64,000 bases of DNA from Candidatus Melainabacteria bacterium (GTDB taxonomy: Bacteria; Cyanobacteriota; Vampirovibrionia; Obscuribacterales; Obscuribacteraceae). The DNA is taken from positions 62,001 through 126,000 of the forward strand of contig JAFKGK010000001.1 of NCBI GenBank assembly GCA_017307165.1, in the 5' to 3' direction. Shown one piece after another: positions 51,994-61,239 of this stretch. The stretch's first letter is position 1; each line of letters starts with the position of its first letter. Under the pieces are notes generated by a model. It saw nothing but the letters and a program-made list of their open reading frames with translations. It ran no database searches and was not told where the DNA came from. The translations under genes were made by a program, and so were the position numbers.

Positions 51994-54016
51994 TACGTCC
52001 CTTTCTCAGGCTAAAGATCTGCACTCGACGGTTGCCGCGGTCGCAGACAAATACGAGGTAGTGTTTGGTATCGATGGCGATATCAGATGGATTGCTAAAT
52101 TGTTCTGCTTGAGTGCCCCGAATGCCAAAGGACTGTATGAAACCACCAGCGGTATCAAAAATGCTCAGGCGATTGTTAAAAGAGTCGCAGACGAAGACCT
52201 GATCCCAATCGTCCACGGCAACTGAGCGTGGAACGTTGAGCTGGCCGTCCTCACTCCCTTTTTGTCCAAACTGTTTGATCATTTGACCGCCCTTGCCAAA
52301 TGCATATACTCGTGAAGCTCCATAATCGGCGAGATAGACGGAGTTTTTGCGATCGATGCCAAGGCCGGCCGGGATCTGGATCAATTGACCCGTCTGAGGA
52401 CTCCTTTGCCCAAGGGACCTCAGCCACACTCCTGTCTCTGGTTGAAAAACCTGAATGCAGGCATTTGCAGAGTCGGATAGGTACAAAAGCCCTGCCGAAT
52501 CGATGGCCAAGCCAGCATGTCCAGCGTCCTTTGCCTGTACATTACGAAACTCGCGCAAAAATTGCCCCTGCCCGTCAAAGACCCTTATATATGGATCGGC
52601 GGCATCGCAGACAAAGAGGCGTCCTTTTTCATCAAAAGCCATACCCCCAGGTCTGGTCAGGCGACCGTATTTGGTGCGAGATTCTGATTCGGCTGCGTTA
52701 TTTTTTGCCGGCTGGTGCTGCACGTCAAAAAGTAACCTGATGGTATTTGCTGGGTGCGAATGCTGACCGTCATATGCATAGACACTGATCTTGCGGCTTT
52801 GTGCACAGGCGACAGCGATCCTTTCATTACGCAGCGCGATTACGGCTGGCTCTTCGAGTCTGCGACCATTGGCTTGCTCGGTGATATTGCCCAGATGCGT
52901 CAAGAGTCGCGATTCCATGCGGCTGCTTGTTAGTGGCCGGATATAGTTTTCTGATGGAGTGGTGATCTCCATTTCTAAATCTTTGCTCGCTGCTTCTGTC
53001 TTGGCAAATTCGCCCCTGATAAACCTATCTTTTTCGCCGTCTACAGTAGTCTGCATTAGATTGCCACTAAACGAGTCACCGTCTTGTAGAGCAAAGCTTG
53101 TCTTTTGCGGAGCAAAGTCACCACTTTTGGACTTTGGCAGTTCCTCACTGAGCAGAGGCTCGAGTATGACTTGTCGTTGATCCGGTCTTATGCTTTCTCT
53201 AAAGTCTTTGACAAAGTCCATGACCGAGCGAAATCTGTCACGAGCCTTTTTGCGCATCGCTCGCCCTACGGCCGAAGAAATACCTTCGTCGATCTTTGGG
53301 TCTACTAGATGCAGGGGAGTCTCTTGTTGGGAAATGATGCGGACGATGGTGGCGGCGATACCATCCGCGGTGAAGGGTGAAAGGCCGGACAGGGCTTCGT
53401 AGGCTACAACTCCCAGACTAAAGATATCGGCTCTGTGATCGACGGATTTGGCATCCTGCAATTGCTCAGGCGAGACATAAGACAAAGTGCCCATCATGAT
53501 GCCTGTCTTGGTCAGGTCTTTGTCCTCGTACTCAGCAGCACGGGCGATACCAAAATCTGTGAGCTTGACCTGACCGTCGTGCAGTATAAACACATTGTCG
53601 GGCTTGACGTCACGATGCACCACATTCATCGAGTGAGCAAAAGTAAGCGCTTCTCCTACTTGTCTGAGTACGCTGTACATCTCGCCTGCTGTAATCTTGC
53701 CGCCTCGTGTCTTAATGTATTTGCGCAGGCTCTCGCCATGCAAAAATTCCATCACATAAAAGCAGTCTTCGCCTTCGACCTGGATATCGAGTACATCGAC
53801 AATATTTGGGTGCTGCAATTTTTGGACAGTATAGGCTTCGTTCTTGAAACGACTTTGAAACTCTTGCTGGCGCTCGCCAGCGATCTGATCGGTCAAGAGA
53901 CGTTTGAGTGCTACAAGACGCCCCGAATCCGGGTGGATAGCACGGTACACGACACCCATGCCGCCACGGCCCAATTCTCCCAGGATTTCGTATCGACCGA
54001 TCTTTGCGTCGGACAC
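51986..54016 (-). CDS. Ser/Thr kinase with C-terminal NHL beta-propeller
   Basis: The product is 676 residues. The kinase domain at about 9-275 has all catalytic residues: GRGGMG (17-22), K38 in ALK, HRDVKPDN (134-141), DFG (154-156) and MMGTLSYVSPEQ. A linker (about 275-400) carries many Ser/Thr. The C-terminal ~260 residues contain NHL repeats (RLTRPGGMAFDEKGRLFVCD, later NVPRSVAVDDWDQVFVCDSF). This resembles mycobacterial PknD, but I see no membrane helix between the parts. It is in an operon with PP2C, FHA and Maf genes, so it is probably countered by that phosphatase and read by that FHA protein. Confidence 0.93.
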   Translation of the reverse strand: MSDAKIGRYEILGELGRGGMGVVYRAIHPDSGRLVALKRLLTDQIAGERQQEFQSRFKNEAYTVQKLQHPNIVDVLDIQVEGEDCFYVMEFLHGESLRKYIKTRGGKITAGEMYSVLRQVGEALTFAHSMNVVHRDVKPDNVFILHDGQVKLTDFGIARAAEYEDKDLTKTGIMMGTLSYVSPEQLQDAKSVDHRADIFSLGVVAYEALSGLSPFTADGIAATIVRIISQQETPLHLVDPKIDEGISSAVGRAMRKKARDRFRSVMDFVKDFRESIRPDQRQVILEPLLSEELPKSKSGDFAPQKTSFALQDGDSFSGNLMQTTVDGEKDRFIRGEFAKTEAASKDLEMEITTPSENYIRPLTSSRMESRLLTHLGNITEQANGRRLEEPAVIALRNERIAVACAQSRKISVYAYDGQHSHPANTIRLLFDVQHQPAKNNAAESESRTKYGRLTRPGGMAFDEKGRLFVCDAADPYIRVFDGQGQFLREFRNVQAKDAGHAGLAIDSAGLLYLSDSANACIQVFQPETGVWLRSLGQRSPQTGQLIQIPAGLGIDRKNSVYLADYGASRVYAFGKGGQMIKQFGQKGSEDGQLNVPRSVAVDDWDQVFVCDSFNNRLSIFDTAGGFIQSFGIRGTQAEQFSNPSDIAIDTKHYLVFVCDRGNRRVQIFSLRKGRND

Positions 54017-54029
54017 CTGAGTACAGAGC

Positions 54030-54320
54030 CTATTCGACTACAAACAATAGTTCGGTTTTGCCAAAGGTCAGACGATCACCGGCAGCTACCTGTCTCCGCT
54101 CGCTGAGGATATCTCCATTGAGGAGAGTTCCGTTGGTCGAGCCGAGATCCTCGACCCAGTAAGCCCCTTGCATCTGCAAGACCCAGGCATGGTGCCTGGA
54201 CACGTAGTGATCGTTGGTGATCGAGATATTGTTGGTCTGATCCCTGCCGATCTTGCTGACGGACTGGTTGAGAGGATAACGCTCGTTTGTGAGCTTGTTA
54301 AAGAGAAATGCCGGTCTCAT
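54030..54320 (-). CDS. FHA-domain protein
   Basis: The 96 residues form a lone forkhead-associated domain, which binds phosphothreonine. Key residues are Gly25-Arg26 (KIGRDQTN), Ser41-Arg42-His43 (VSRHHAWV) and Asn63 (DLGSTNGTLLNG). The short length and absence of other domains suit an adaptor. It lies four bases after the PP2C gene and 13 bases before the NHL-kinase gene, its likely phosphorylated partner. Confidence 0.93.
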   Translation of the reverse strand: MRPAFLFNKLTNERYPLNQSVSKIGRDQTNNISITNDHYVSRHHAWVLQMQGAYWVEDLGSTNGTLLNGDILSERRQVAAGDRLTFGKTELLFVVE

Positions 54321-54323
54321 CGG

Positions 54324-55088
54324 TTACTGGTTGCTTCCGTTGTCTGAGCCGTCGTCCATAAACTTGACCACCACCACGGTGACGTTGTCAGGGGCGCCGC
54401 CGTCCAGCGTCTGCTTTACCAGTTCTTCGCATACTTTGTCCGGATCGGTAGCATCACGTGCTACTTCGCCGATCTGCTCGTCTCTCAGAACTGTCGGCAG
54501 TCCGTCGGAGCAGAGCACTACCCAATCATGGGTCAAGGTTTCGACAGGTGTGTGATCGACCTGGACGTTTTCTTCATGACCGAGGCAGCGGGTGATTAAG
54601 TTTTTGTAAGGGTTGATGCGGGCCTGCTCTTCGGTGAGGCGGCCAGCGCGGACCATTTCTTGTACAACCGAATGATCGTTGGTCAAGAGCTTGATCTTGC
54701 CATCGCGTACGAGATAAGCACGCGAGTCGCCCACGTGAGCTATCTGCATGTGATTGTCGTCGGATTGCACCGCGACCACCACTGTCGTGCCCATGCCTCT
54801 GACAGAGGAGTCCTCTTCGGCAGAGCTCCACACCGCATGATTGGCCTGACCAACAGTCTCGGCCAGCCATTTTTGGATGCCTGCGCTGTCAGTAGGAGGT
54901 GGGGATGCCTTCCATTGCTTTTCGACGGCTTCCATTGCCAGCTTGCTGGCTCTAGCGCCACCTACGGCTCCGCCCATCCCATCCGCGACCGCAAAGACGC
55001 GATTGTCGGGACTGACATAGTAATTGTCTTCGTTTCTCTGACGCTGGCAACCTGCATCAGTTCGTGCCGCGGCACGCCATTTCAGCAT
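54324..55088 (-). CDS. PP2C-family Ser/Thr phosphatase
   Basis: The 254-residue protein is a stand-alone PPM phosphatase. Metal-binding motifs are present: TDAGCQRQRNEDNYYV at 11-26, VADGMGGAVGGARAS from 34, GDSRAYLVRDGKI, CSDGLPTVLRD and the final GGAPDNVTVVVVKF. It has no membrane segment. It is first in the run PP2C, FHA, NHL-kinase, Maf, directly after UbiB, and should dephosphorylate the kinase and its targets. Confidence 0.94.
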   Translation of the reverse strand: MLKWRAAARTDAGCQRQRNEDNYYVSPDNRVFAVADGMGGAVGGARASKLAMEAVEKQWKASPPPTDSAGIQKWLAETVGQANHAVWSSAEEDSSVRGMGTTVVVAVQSDDNHMQIAHVGDSRAYLVRDGKIKLLTNDHSVVQEMVRAGRLTEEQARINPYKNLITRCLGHEENVQVDHTPVETLTHDWVVLCSDGLPTVLRDEQIGEVARDATDPDKVCEELVKQTLDGGAPDNVTVVVVKFMDDGSDNGSNQ

Positions 55089-55091
55089 TGT

Positions 55092-56957
55092 TTATCTCCG
55101 TCTACCCTTTGACCTGGCGCTTTTGCTGCGATTGGCCAAACTCAATGGCTTTACTATTTGCCAAATAATAATTGCCACCATTACACCATTTCCAATCAAA
55201 TAATACTCTGAAAATTGCAGAGCGATAGCGCTCTTGGCTAGTCCACAAAATATTATGGTCAGCAAAAACCACGCTGTGGCACACCACAGCAAGATTATTC
55301 TATTTTGACGTTGAGCTTTCAACTCTCGGTTCAAAAAATATAACTGGGTCTCCAAACGCCTATTTTCATCTTTCCGCCGAATCAGTTCTCTCTTGAGTTC
55401 TTCATCACCGATAACGCCTAAATCTGATTTACCCTTTTTTTGTCGTTTAGTGTCATCTTGTTCGCTAGATTTCTGATTGGGATTAAAGAGGCGCACGAGG
55501 CCTTCTTCAGAAAAGACACCTTTCTGTCCAAATAATTTGGCCTGGGTCAAATAGCCAAGAGCAAAGTAGGCTTGGGCAGGATTGGCCAGTGCCCAGCGTT
55601 TGACTGTGGGTTTGGCGGCTTCTACAAAGGAAAAGTTGGGATGTAAGCTCCGAGCGATGCCCTCGAGGCTGGAAGCGGTGCGCAAGAGATAGGCCAGGCT
55701 GGGCGGCAATTTGAGTGCCTTGTCGGAGGCTATGCGATCGATATCATGCTCGAGATGGCTAAAATCCAGTTCTTTTATCTGCTTGCCCTTGTAATAGTCG
55801 ATAAAGGGAGCGACGGCACGTTCGATAGAAACCTGGTGCGCGCCATCGCGCACGATGCCCAGGTTGACAAGATTGCGGACCAGCTCTTGTGGATTGGTAT
55901 TGATCACCGAAGCAATGCAGCCGAGGATAGACTCGCGCTGCAATTGCGATATCTCTGAGACCATGCCAAAGTCGTAGATGACAATGCGTCCATCCGGTCC
56001 GACTGCGAGGTTGCCGGGGTGCGGGTCGGCATGAAAAAAGCCATGGTTGAGCACCTGCTCCATATATCCTGCGACGAGATTGTTGCCGATAGCTACAGGA
56101 TCTATGCCCTGTGCTGCAAGCTCTGCATACTTGTCGATCTTGGTGCCAGGTAAATATTCTAGCGTCAGGACGCGTCTGCCCGTGTGCTTCCAATAGACTC
56201 TGGGTATGCGGAGAGCCTGGTTTTCTTTGAGGATCAGGCGGATGCGATCGGCATTGCGTCCTTCCTTTATGTAATCGATCTCTTCAAAGAGAGTACGACC
56301 AAATTCGTCGGATAGAGCCTGCCACATGGCCCAGTCCGAATTGGGCCTGATGATGGGGCCGATGCGTGCTATAAAGCGCATGTAGCCGAGGTCTTGATAA
56401 AAGACCTCAGACAGGTCCGGGCGCTGTACCTTGACCACGACTGGCGTGCCGTCCTTGAGCCTGGCCCGGTGCACCTGTCCGATCGAGGCCGAGGCGATGG
56501 GAGTGGTCTCAAAATCTGTAAAGAGGACTTCGGGGAGCTCGCCCAGCTCGCGCTGGATTATGCCTCGGAGTATCTCGTAGTCAAAGGGGGGGACACGATC
56601 TTGCAGAGAGACCAATTCTTCGGCTAGTTCTTCGGAGATGATGTCCTTGCGGACCGACAAAAACTGTCCTAGTTTGATAAAAGTCGCCCCGAGATCTAAG
56701 AGCGCTTCTTTTATATGTCTAGCTCTGGCTCGTTTTTGGTCTGCTTGTGATTTGTTGCGGCTTTGAATGAGCCTATCCAGAGCTACGGCCGAGACCAGGT
56801 TGGAAAGAGTGGATAAGGTGTTCCAAAATCTCTGGTCTTTGAGCAAGCGCTTGAGCCGCACTGCTTGATCGGCCTGAACCGGATCGTATACCGCTTGTGC
56901 CCATGGTTCGAGCACTGCGGCCGAGGCAGTGGCAGACTCTTGTTCCAAGACGATCAC
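55092..56957 (-). CDS. ABC1/UbiB/AarF-family atypical kinase
   Basis: The product is 621 residues with the UbiB kinase-like core. It has the family-specific KxGQ region (IKLGQFLSVRKDII), an Ala-rich loop in place of the glycine loop (TTPIASASIGQVHRA), VVKVQRPDL with the ATP lysine, DPHPGNLAV and IYDFGMVSE. A coiled segment and two membrane helices (about 552-570 and 578-597) close the protein. Family members support isoprenoid quinone or other lipid metabolism with ATPase activity. GTG start. It follows the coiled-coil gene with no gap and precedes the PP2C gene by three bases. Confidence 0.92.
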   Translation of the reverse strand: MIVLEQESATASAAVLEPWAQAVYDPVQADQAVRLKRLLKDQRFWNTLSTLSNLVSAVALDRLIQSRNKSQADQKRARARHIKEALLDLGATFIKLGQFLSVRKDIISEELAEELVSLQDRVPPFDYEILRGIIQRELGELPEVLFTDFETTPIASASIGQVHRARLKDGTPVVVKVQRPDLSEVFYQDLGYMRFIARIGPIIRPNSDWAMWQALSDEFGRTLFEEIDYIKEGRNADRIRLILKENQALRIPRVYWKHTGRRVLTLEYLPGTKIDKYAELAAQGIDPVAIGNNLVAGYMEQVLNHGFFHADPHPGNLAVGPDGRIVIYDFGMVSEISQLQRESILGCIASVINTNPQELVRNLVNLGIVRDGAHQVSIERAVAPFIDYYKGKQIKELDFSHLEHDIDRIASDKALKLPPSLAYLLRTASSLEGIARSLHPNFSFVEAAKPTVKRWALANPAQAYFALGYLTQAKLFGQKGVFSEEGLVRLFNPNQKSSEQDDTKRQKKGKSDLGVIGDEELKRELIRRKDENRRLETQLYFLNRELKAQRQNRIILLWCATAWFLLTIIFCGLAKSAIALQFSEYYLIGNGVMVAIIIWQIVKPLSLANRSKSARSKGRRR

Positions 56958-57317
56958 CTAGACAGGCGATTTAGATTTGAGCTCGGCAATTTCGGCGCGC
57001 AAAGTGGCCATCTCGGCTCTAAGCTCATTGATCTCGGTCGAATCACCCAGGGCACCGAGGGAAAAATCAGCTACTTGTCGGCGGATTTTTTCTCTTACAT
57101 GGTTCTCGAGAACATCCGAACGCTGCCAGATATTTTGAGTGCACTCAGAAACCATCTCTTTGACTTTATCTTTGGTTTCTTGAAAGCGTTCGCTGCCAGA
57201 GGACTTGGCTTCGCCGGCTCTCGCGGTAAAAGAATCGACGGCATCCTCGATTTTTTCTCGGGCCACTTCGAGTGAGGCGCTGGCCAAGAAGAAAAGTTTA
57301 ATAAGGGGTCGAAGCAC
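56958..57317 (-). CDS. Coiled-coil protein of unknown function
   Basis: The 119 residues start with a short hydrophobic helix (VLRPLIKLFFLASASL) followed by amphipathic helices with phasin-like Ala/Lys/Glu composition, ending in a leucine-heptad coiled coil (INELRAEMATLRAEIAELKS). GTG at 57317 is preferred because GAGG lies eight bases upstream; a longer GTG start at 57374 has no such site. It directly abuts the ubiB gene, so the two are probably made together. Some ubiB neighbourhoods include polyhydroxyalkanoate-associated phasins, but I cannot assign it. Confidence 0.6.
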   Translation of the reverse strand: MLRPLIKLFFLASASLEVAREKIEDAVDSFTARAGEAKSSGSERFQETKDKVKEMVSECTQNIWQRSDVLENHVREKIRRQVADFSLGALGDSTEINELRAEMATLRAEIAELKSKSPV

Positions 57318-57420
57318 GTCTTTCACCTCTCTAGTTAAGGCATGATTATACACCAGGCTATTTACAAGAACCACGGCGGTGGCGTATTTTGGCAGTTTGT
57401 GTTTAAAAACTTAGTGATTG

Positions 57421-57439
57421 CAGCTCTTGAGAAGAGCTG
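57421..57439 (+). promoter_or_regulatory. Hairpin touching the arginase ribosome binding site
   Basis: CAGCTCTT and AAGAGCTG form a perfect 8-bp stem with loop GAG. The next six bases, AGGAGG, are the ribosome binding site of the arginase gene. Such a hairpin could set access of ribosomes or protect the 5' end. Confidence 0.45.
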
Positions 57440-57449
57440 AGGAGGATCT

Positions 57450-58463
57450 GTGACGGTGAGTGAGAGATACACCAGACCACAAGAAAATAGTATGGATAAG
57501 TTGGTCAGGACGGCAGCTCAAGCCAAACCTAAGCAAAAGAGACTCGACGCCGTCACTTTGATCTATTGCCCCCTGCACCTGGGCGGTCCGCACGCCGGCG
57601 TCAGCATGGGACCGACAGCGATGAAAGTGGCCAGGCTCTTGCATCGCGTACAAGGCCTCGGCTACAAGGTTGCAAAAGAAGTCGATATCAAAATCCCTGA
57701 TGTACTGAGTTGGTGGGAGCGCAACAAACAGCGTGATTCTAACGAGGGGCGCTGCGTACCAGAAATAAAAGAAGTCTCTGAGGCTGTTGCCGAGGCCGTC
57801 AAATCGGCTATGGATGCTGGCACTATTGCCATCACTCTTGGTGGCGACCATGCTCTGGCCATTGGTAGCATCGCCGGTGCATCTGCCCACTACAGGGCTA
57901 AAAAGCAAGACTTTGGTCTGGTATGGTTTGATGCCCATGGCGATATCAACACGCCTGACACCTCGCCGTCGGGCAACGTGCATGGCATGCCCTTTGCCAT
58001 CTCTCTGGGCAATGGCGACGAGCGCCTGACCCAGATCAATGGCTACAGCCCTAAAATCTCTCCTGAACGCTGCTCTTTGATCGGCATACGCGATCTCGAT
58101 TCGGATGAAGAGGACCTGGTCCGTCGTTCTGGTGTTTTGCCGTTTACGATGCGTGATGTGGATGAGATCGGCATCATGAATATCATGAATCGTACTTTAA
58201 ATAGCATTGGTTCCGTGGATGGCTTGCATGTATCTTTTGACCTCGATGTGATCGACCCTGATGTGGCTCCTGGAGTGAGTACAGACAGTCGCGGCGGCCT
58301 GAGCTATCGCGAAAGCCATCATGCTCTAGAATTGCTCGCCGACACAGGTTTGGTGCGCTCTATAGATATAGTGGAGCTCAATCCCGCTCGCGACGTGCGT
58401 AATCGCACTGCCGAACTGGCCGTAGAGCTCGTGCAATCGGCCTTAGGCAAAAACATTCTCTAG
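57450..58463 (+). CDS. Arginase-family ureohydrolase
   Basis: The product is 337 residues with the binuclear manganese motifs GGDHALAIGSIAG, WFDAHGDINTP and SFDLDVIDPDVAPG. TSPSGNVHGMPFA is the arginase-type substrate loop, so hydrolysis of arginine to ornithine and urea is likelier than agmatine hydrolysis. An N-terminal ~30 residues precede the usual start of the fold. GTG codons at 57450 and 57456 flank the best spacing from AGGAGG; ATG at 57492 is a further option. Together with the putrescine-type aminotransferase elsewhere in the window it fits arginine/polyamine breakdown. Confidence 0.88.
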   Translation: MTVSERYTRPQENSMDKLVRTAAQAKPKQKRLDAVTLIYCPLHLGGPHAGVSMGPTAMKVARLLHRVQGLGYKVAKEVDIKIPDVLSWWERNKQRDSNEGRCVPEIKEVSEAVAEAVKSAMDAGTIAITLGGDHALAIGSIAGASAHYRAKKQDFGLVWFDAHGDINTPDTSPSGNVHGMPFAISLGNGDERLTQINGYSPKISPERCSLIGIRDLDSDEEDLVRRSGVLPFTMRDVDEIGIMNIMNRTLNSIGSVDGLHVSFDLDVIDPDVAPGVSTDSRGGLSYRESHHALELLADTGLVRSIDIVELNPARDVRNRTAELAVELVQSALGKNIL

Positions 58464-58487
58464 TCCTTCTTTTGCAATTAGCTTTTG

Positions 58488-58515
58488 GTCGAGACCCCAT
58501 ATGTGGGGTCTCGAC
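58488..58515. repeat. 11-bp perfect inverted repeat between arginase and lexA
   Basis: GTCGAGACCCC pairs with GGGGTCTCGAC across a 6-base loop (ATATGT). No T-run follows. It lies 24 bases after the arginase stop and 73 bases before the lexA start. It may stop transcription weakly or be a protein-binding site. Confidence 0.6.
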
Positions 58516-58588
58516 ATTGCTTTGATGGGGTACTATACTTACGTATGGTTGATACTTTTTATCCCTTACCCTTAGATCCAGGGCGAGC

Positions 58589-59287
58589 ATGCAAAACGCA
58601 AAATCCTTACCAGCTAGACAAAAAGACGTCCTCTCCGCCATCGTGCAGTTATCTCAGGACAATGGCTATCCACCCACTCTGGCGCAGTTGGCTCAGTCGC
58701 TAGGCCTCAAAAACCGGATGACTGTCCATCAGCATGTCGCTGCTTTAAAAAAGAAAGGTTTGGTGCACTGGGAGCCGGGTCTCAATCGCTCTTTGAGAGT
58801 ATTGCCCGAGGGCCTTGCCATGCTCGATATGGCTGATGAGTCTGCGCCGGCAGACGAGCTCGAGGCTCAGAGAGCGGGGCGTTTTGCTGCTGCAAGTTCG
58901 GTATCTCAATTTAAAGGCATACCGCTTGCAGGCAATATCGCTGCTGGTGCTCCGATCGATGCCATCGAGTCAGGCGACTTTTTAGAAATCGAAAATCGAT
59001 ACGTGCCGTCAGGCTGTTATGCCCTTAAGGTCAAGGGAGAGTCGATGATCGAGGATGGCATCTATGACGGTGACTTTGTCATAGTCAAGCCCAATCCTTC
59101 TCCAAAAAATGGCGAGATAGTAGTCGCCTTGATCGATGAGTCGGCTACGCTCAAGCGTTTTTACAAAGAGGGCGGTGGCTACCGTTTGCAGCCTGCAAAC
59201 AGCTCTATGCAGCCGATCATGGTGGCAGCCGACGACCCTCTGATCATCCAGGGGACTGTCGTAGCTCTCTTTCGCAATCTGCATTGA
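58589..59287 (+). CDS. lexA: LexA repressor
   Basis: This is the SOS-response repressor and self-cleaving S24 peptidase, 232 residues. The winged helix (about 7-70) includes GYPPTLAQLAQSLGLKN and the recognition helix MTVHQHVAALKKKGLV. The self-cleavage site is Ala114-Gly115 (IPLAGNIAAG), the nucleophile Ser152 (KGESMIEDG) and the base Lys189 (ATLKRF), all intact. It is slightly longer than E. coli LexA (202) because of a linker at about 83-108. I found no certain SOS box in the 125 bases upstream. Confidence 0.94.
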   Translation: MQNAKSLPARQKDVLSAIVQLSQDNGYPPTLAQLAQSLGLKNRMTVHQHVAALKKKGLVHWEPGLNRSLRVLPEGLAMLDMADESAPADELEAQRAGRFAAASSVSQFKGIPLAGNIAAGAPIDAIESGDFLEIENRYVPSGCYALKVKGESMIEDGIYDGDFVIVKPNPSPKNGEIVVALIDESATLKRFYKEGGGYRLQPANSSMQPIMVAADDPLIIQGTVVALFRNLH

Positions 59288-59310
59288 TACATACAGATCG
59301 CTAAGCAACC

Positions 59311-61173
59311 CTAGTCCAATCTAAACAGGTTTTTCATTACCTGCGGCATAGGCTTAGCAGTGTCTATTTCTATGGTTTTTTCTTGCTCGTATCTCACCAT
59401 TCCTGGTTTTTCGCGGGCGAGTTTTTTGACATGCTTGCACTGAGTGTAGATTACTCTTACTTTGGTGCCATGCGTCGCTTTGGAGAGGCGGGCTGCAATG
59501 TCGGCTGCTTCGGTGATCGTCCTCTGAGGCGGTTCTTGCTTGGACGAGGGGATCTTGACCAATACATGCGCTCCGCCCTGGCCTAAAACGTGAAACCACA
59601 AATCATTTGGATGGCCGAGCTTAGATAAGAGGTAGTCGTTTTCGTTGCGATTGCGACCCACATATATGGTCCAGCCGTCACTTGATTGTACTGAGAGTAC
59701 TTTGTGTCCACCAGCTTTGCGCGGACTCTGCTTCGGGTCTTTCAATTGGGTCTGCTTCTTGCCGACAAATTCGTCTTTCAATCTCCGCAAAGCATTGAGA
59801 TCCTTTGCTGCTTCGATACTCTCATATCTTTCCATCATCAATATCTTGCGGTCTTGAGCTTCTTTAATAGATTTTGCTGCCGCGATGCTCTTGGCTCTTG
59901 CTCTGGCATATTGACGATAATATGATTGTGCGTTTTGAGCGGGTGTGCTGTCTGTATCGAGTGCGATTTCGATAGATTTTGCATCCATCTCGTCTCGATC
60001 TTCGACATAGTTTTGCGCCATGAGCATGGTCTGTCCAGGCGCTATTTGTGTCATATTGGCGAGTATAAGATCGCCCTTGATCTTGAGGAGATCGAGTGCC
60101 GATTGGCCTGGCAGATGATTGCTGGCGGAATCGATGCGACTCTGTAACCTGTCGATCTCTTGTTTTAGTTCGCCCAAGAGATGGTTGCGAGTTTGCTTAT
60201 ATAACTGCTCTGCCTCTAGGCGCCGGTAATAATCCTCGATTAGATCGTTAGCGCTCTTGTATCTGCGGATCGGCTTTTTATCGTCATATTGTGACCATCC
60301 AGTGAGAGAGTAGCCGCTTTGATCCTCATAGGCAAAATAGTCGGCTTGTAATAATTCTAGATTTTGCAGTTTGTTGACGGCTTGCCACAATCTTTGTGCC
60401 ATCGGCTCCTGGCTTAGGCCATCTTGTGGAGAGTCCACCTTGCTGGCCTCTGCGAGCTCCTTGCTGAGGTGGCGACCTAGACCAGCATAGTTGGAGCTAA
60501 GCCAGGCCTGCACCATATCCGGTGTCATGCCCTCGATTGACTGCGCGGCCTCTAGCAGGTCTTTTTGCGATACAGTAAAAATATTGGGGCGGTCCTGCCC
60601 TGGCGGCCTGATATAGGGAGCATTGGCAGTGACTTCACGATGGCGGCTCATCTCTGCGGTGACTGCATGAGATGCAGCAAGTATGTTGCGGTCGGCCGAT
60701 TTTTCCCAGACGATGAGATTGCTGTGCTTGCCCATAATCTCTGCGGTCAAGATTTTTATCGAGGGTGTGCCTACTTGGTCGAGGCAACTAAAGACAAAAT
60801 CGGCAATGCGCTCTCCAGGCTGCGATTCGACAGCGATGAGTGTTGCTCCGGTCAAATGTTTGCGCAAAAATTGGCAAAAGGGGGGGACTGTACGCGTATT
60901 GCCTTGTCTGGGAGTGTAGCGCTCAAAATTGACGCCTTGCTTGTTCTTTTTTGCGTCCAGCGAGGCCTTGTCCGTGTCGTTGCTTATCAGGCAAATGCGG
61001 CCGTGAGTAGCGTGGGCAGAGATAAAGAGTCCTAGCAATCTGTGCTTGTCGCGCAGGGCGATGATGATCTCGTCTCGTCCGAGTTGGTTGATGCCATCGA
61101 CTCTTTTGCCCACGATCAGTGGCCTGGCTTCGTGCAGTACGGCTCTGATCGATAAGGCATCAAACGGTTGCAT
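59311..61173 (-). CDS. rqcH: NFACT-family protein, RqcH-like ribosome quality control factor
   Basis: Family members bind split 50S subunits carrying stalled peptidyl-tRNA and add C-terminal alanine tails. The product is 620 residues: NFACT-N (about 4-230), two helix-hairpin-helix segments and a long coiled coil (about 310-460), then NFACT-R (about 495-600) with DGWTIYVGRNRNENDYLL, DLWFHVLGQGGAHVLVK and a basic end. The Asp-Arg pair needed for tailing in Bacillus RqcH aligns with Glu121-Arg122 (PGERIADF). The alternative annotation, fibronectin-binding protein, is a legacy name for the same family. Confidence 0.88.
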   Translation of the reverse strand: MQPFDALSIRAVLHEARPLIVGKRVDGINQLGRDEIIIALRDKHRLLGLFISAHATHGRICLISNDTDKASLDAKKNKQGVNFERYTPRQGNTRTVPPFCQFLRKHLTGATLIAVESQPGERIADFVFSCLDQVGTPSIKILTAEIMGKHSNLIVWEKSADRNILAASHAVTAEMSRHREVTANAPYIRPPGQDRPNIFTVSQKDLLEAAQSIEGMTPDMVQAWLSSNYAGLGRHLSKELAEASKVDSPQDGLSQEPMAQRLWQAVNKLQNLELLQADYFAYEDQSGYSLTGWSQYDDKKPIRRYKSANDLIEDYYRRLEAEQLYKQTRNHLLGELKQEIDRLQSRIDSASNHLPGQSALDLLKIKGDLILANMTQIAPGQTMLMAQNYVEDRDEMDAKSIEIALDTDSTPAQNAQSYYRQYARARAKSIAAAKSIKEAQDRKILMMERYESIEAAKDLNALRRLKDEFVGKKQTQLKDPKQSPRKAGGHKVLSVQSSDGWTIYVGRNRNENDYLLSKLGHPNDLWFHVLGQGGAHVLVKIPSSKQEPPQRTITEAADIAARLSKATHGTKVRVIYTQCKHVKKLAREKPGMVRYEQEKTIEIDTAKPMPQVMKNLFRLD

Positions 61174-61239
61174 CGGTATTCCCTTTTGAGGTTTAATTAA
61201 GGACTTTAGCTAATTTAGCAAATAAAGGAGCCTATTATT

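Noticed and set aside
58516..58588. SOS box before lexA
   Set aside because: GGTACTATACTTACG loosely resembles cyanobacterial LexA sites, but the symmetry is too poor to claim.
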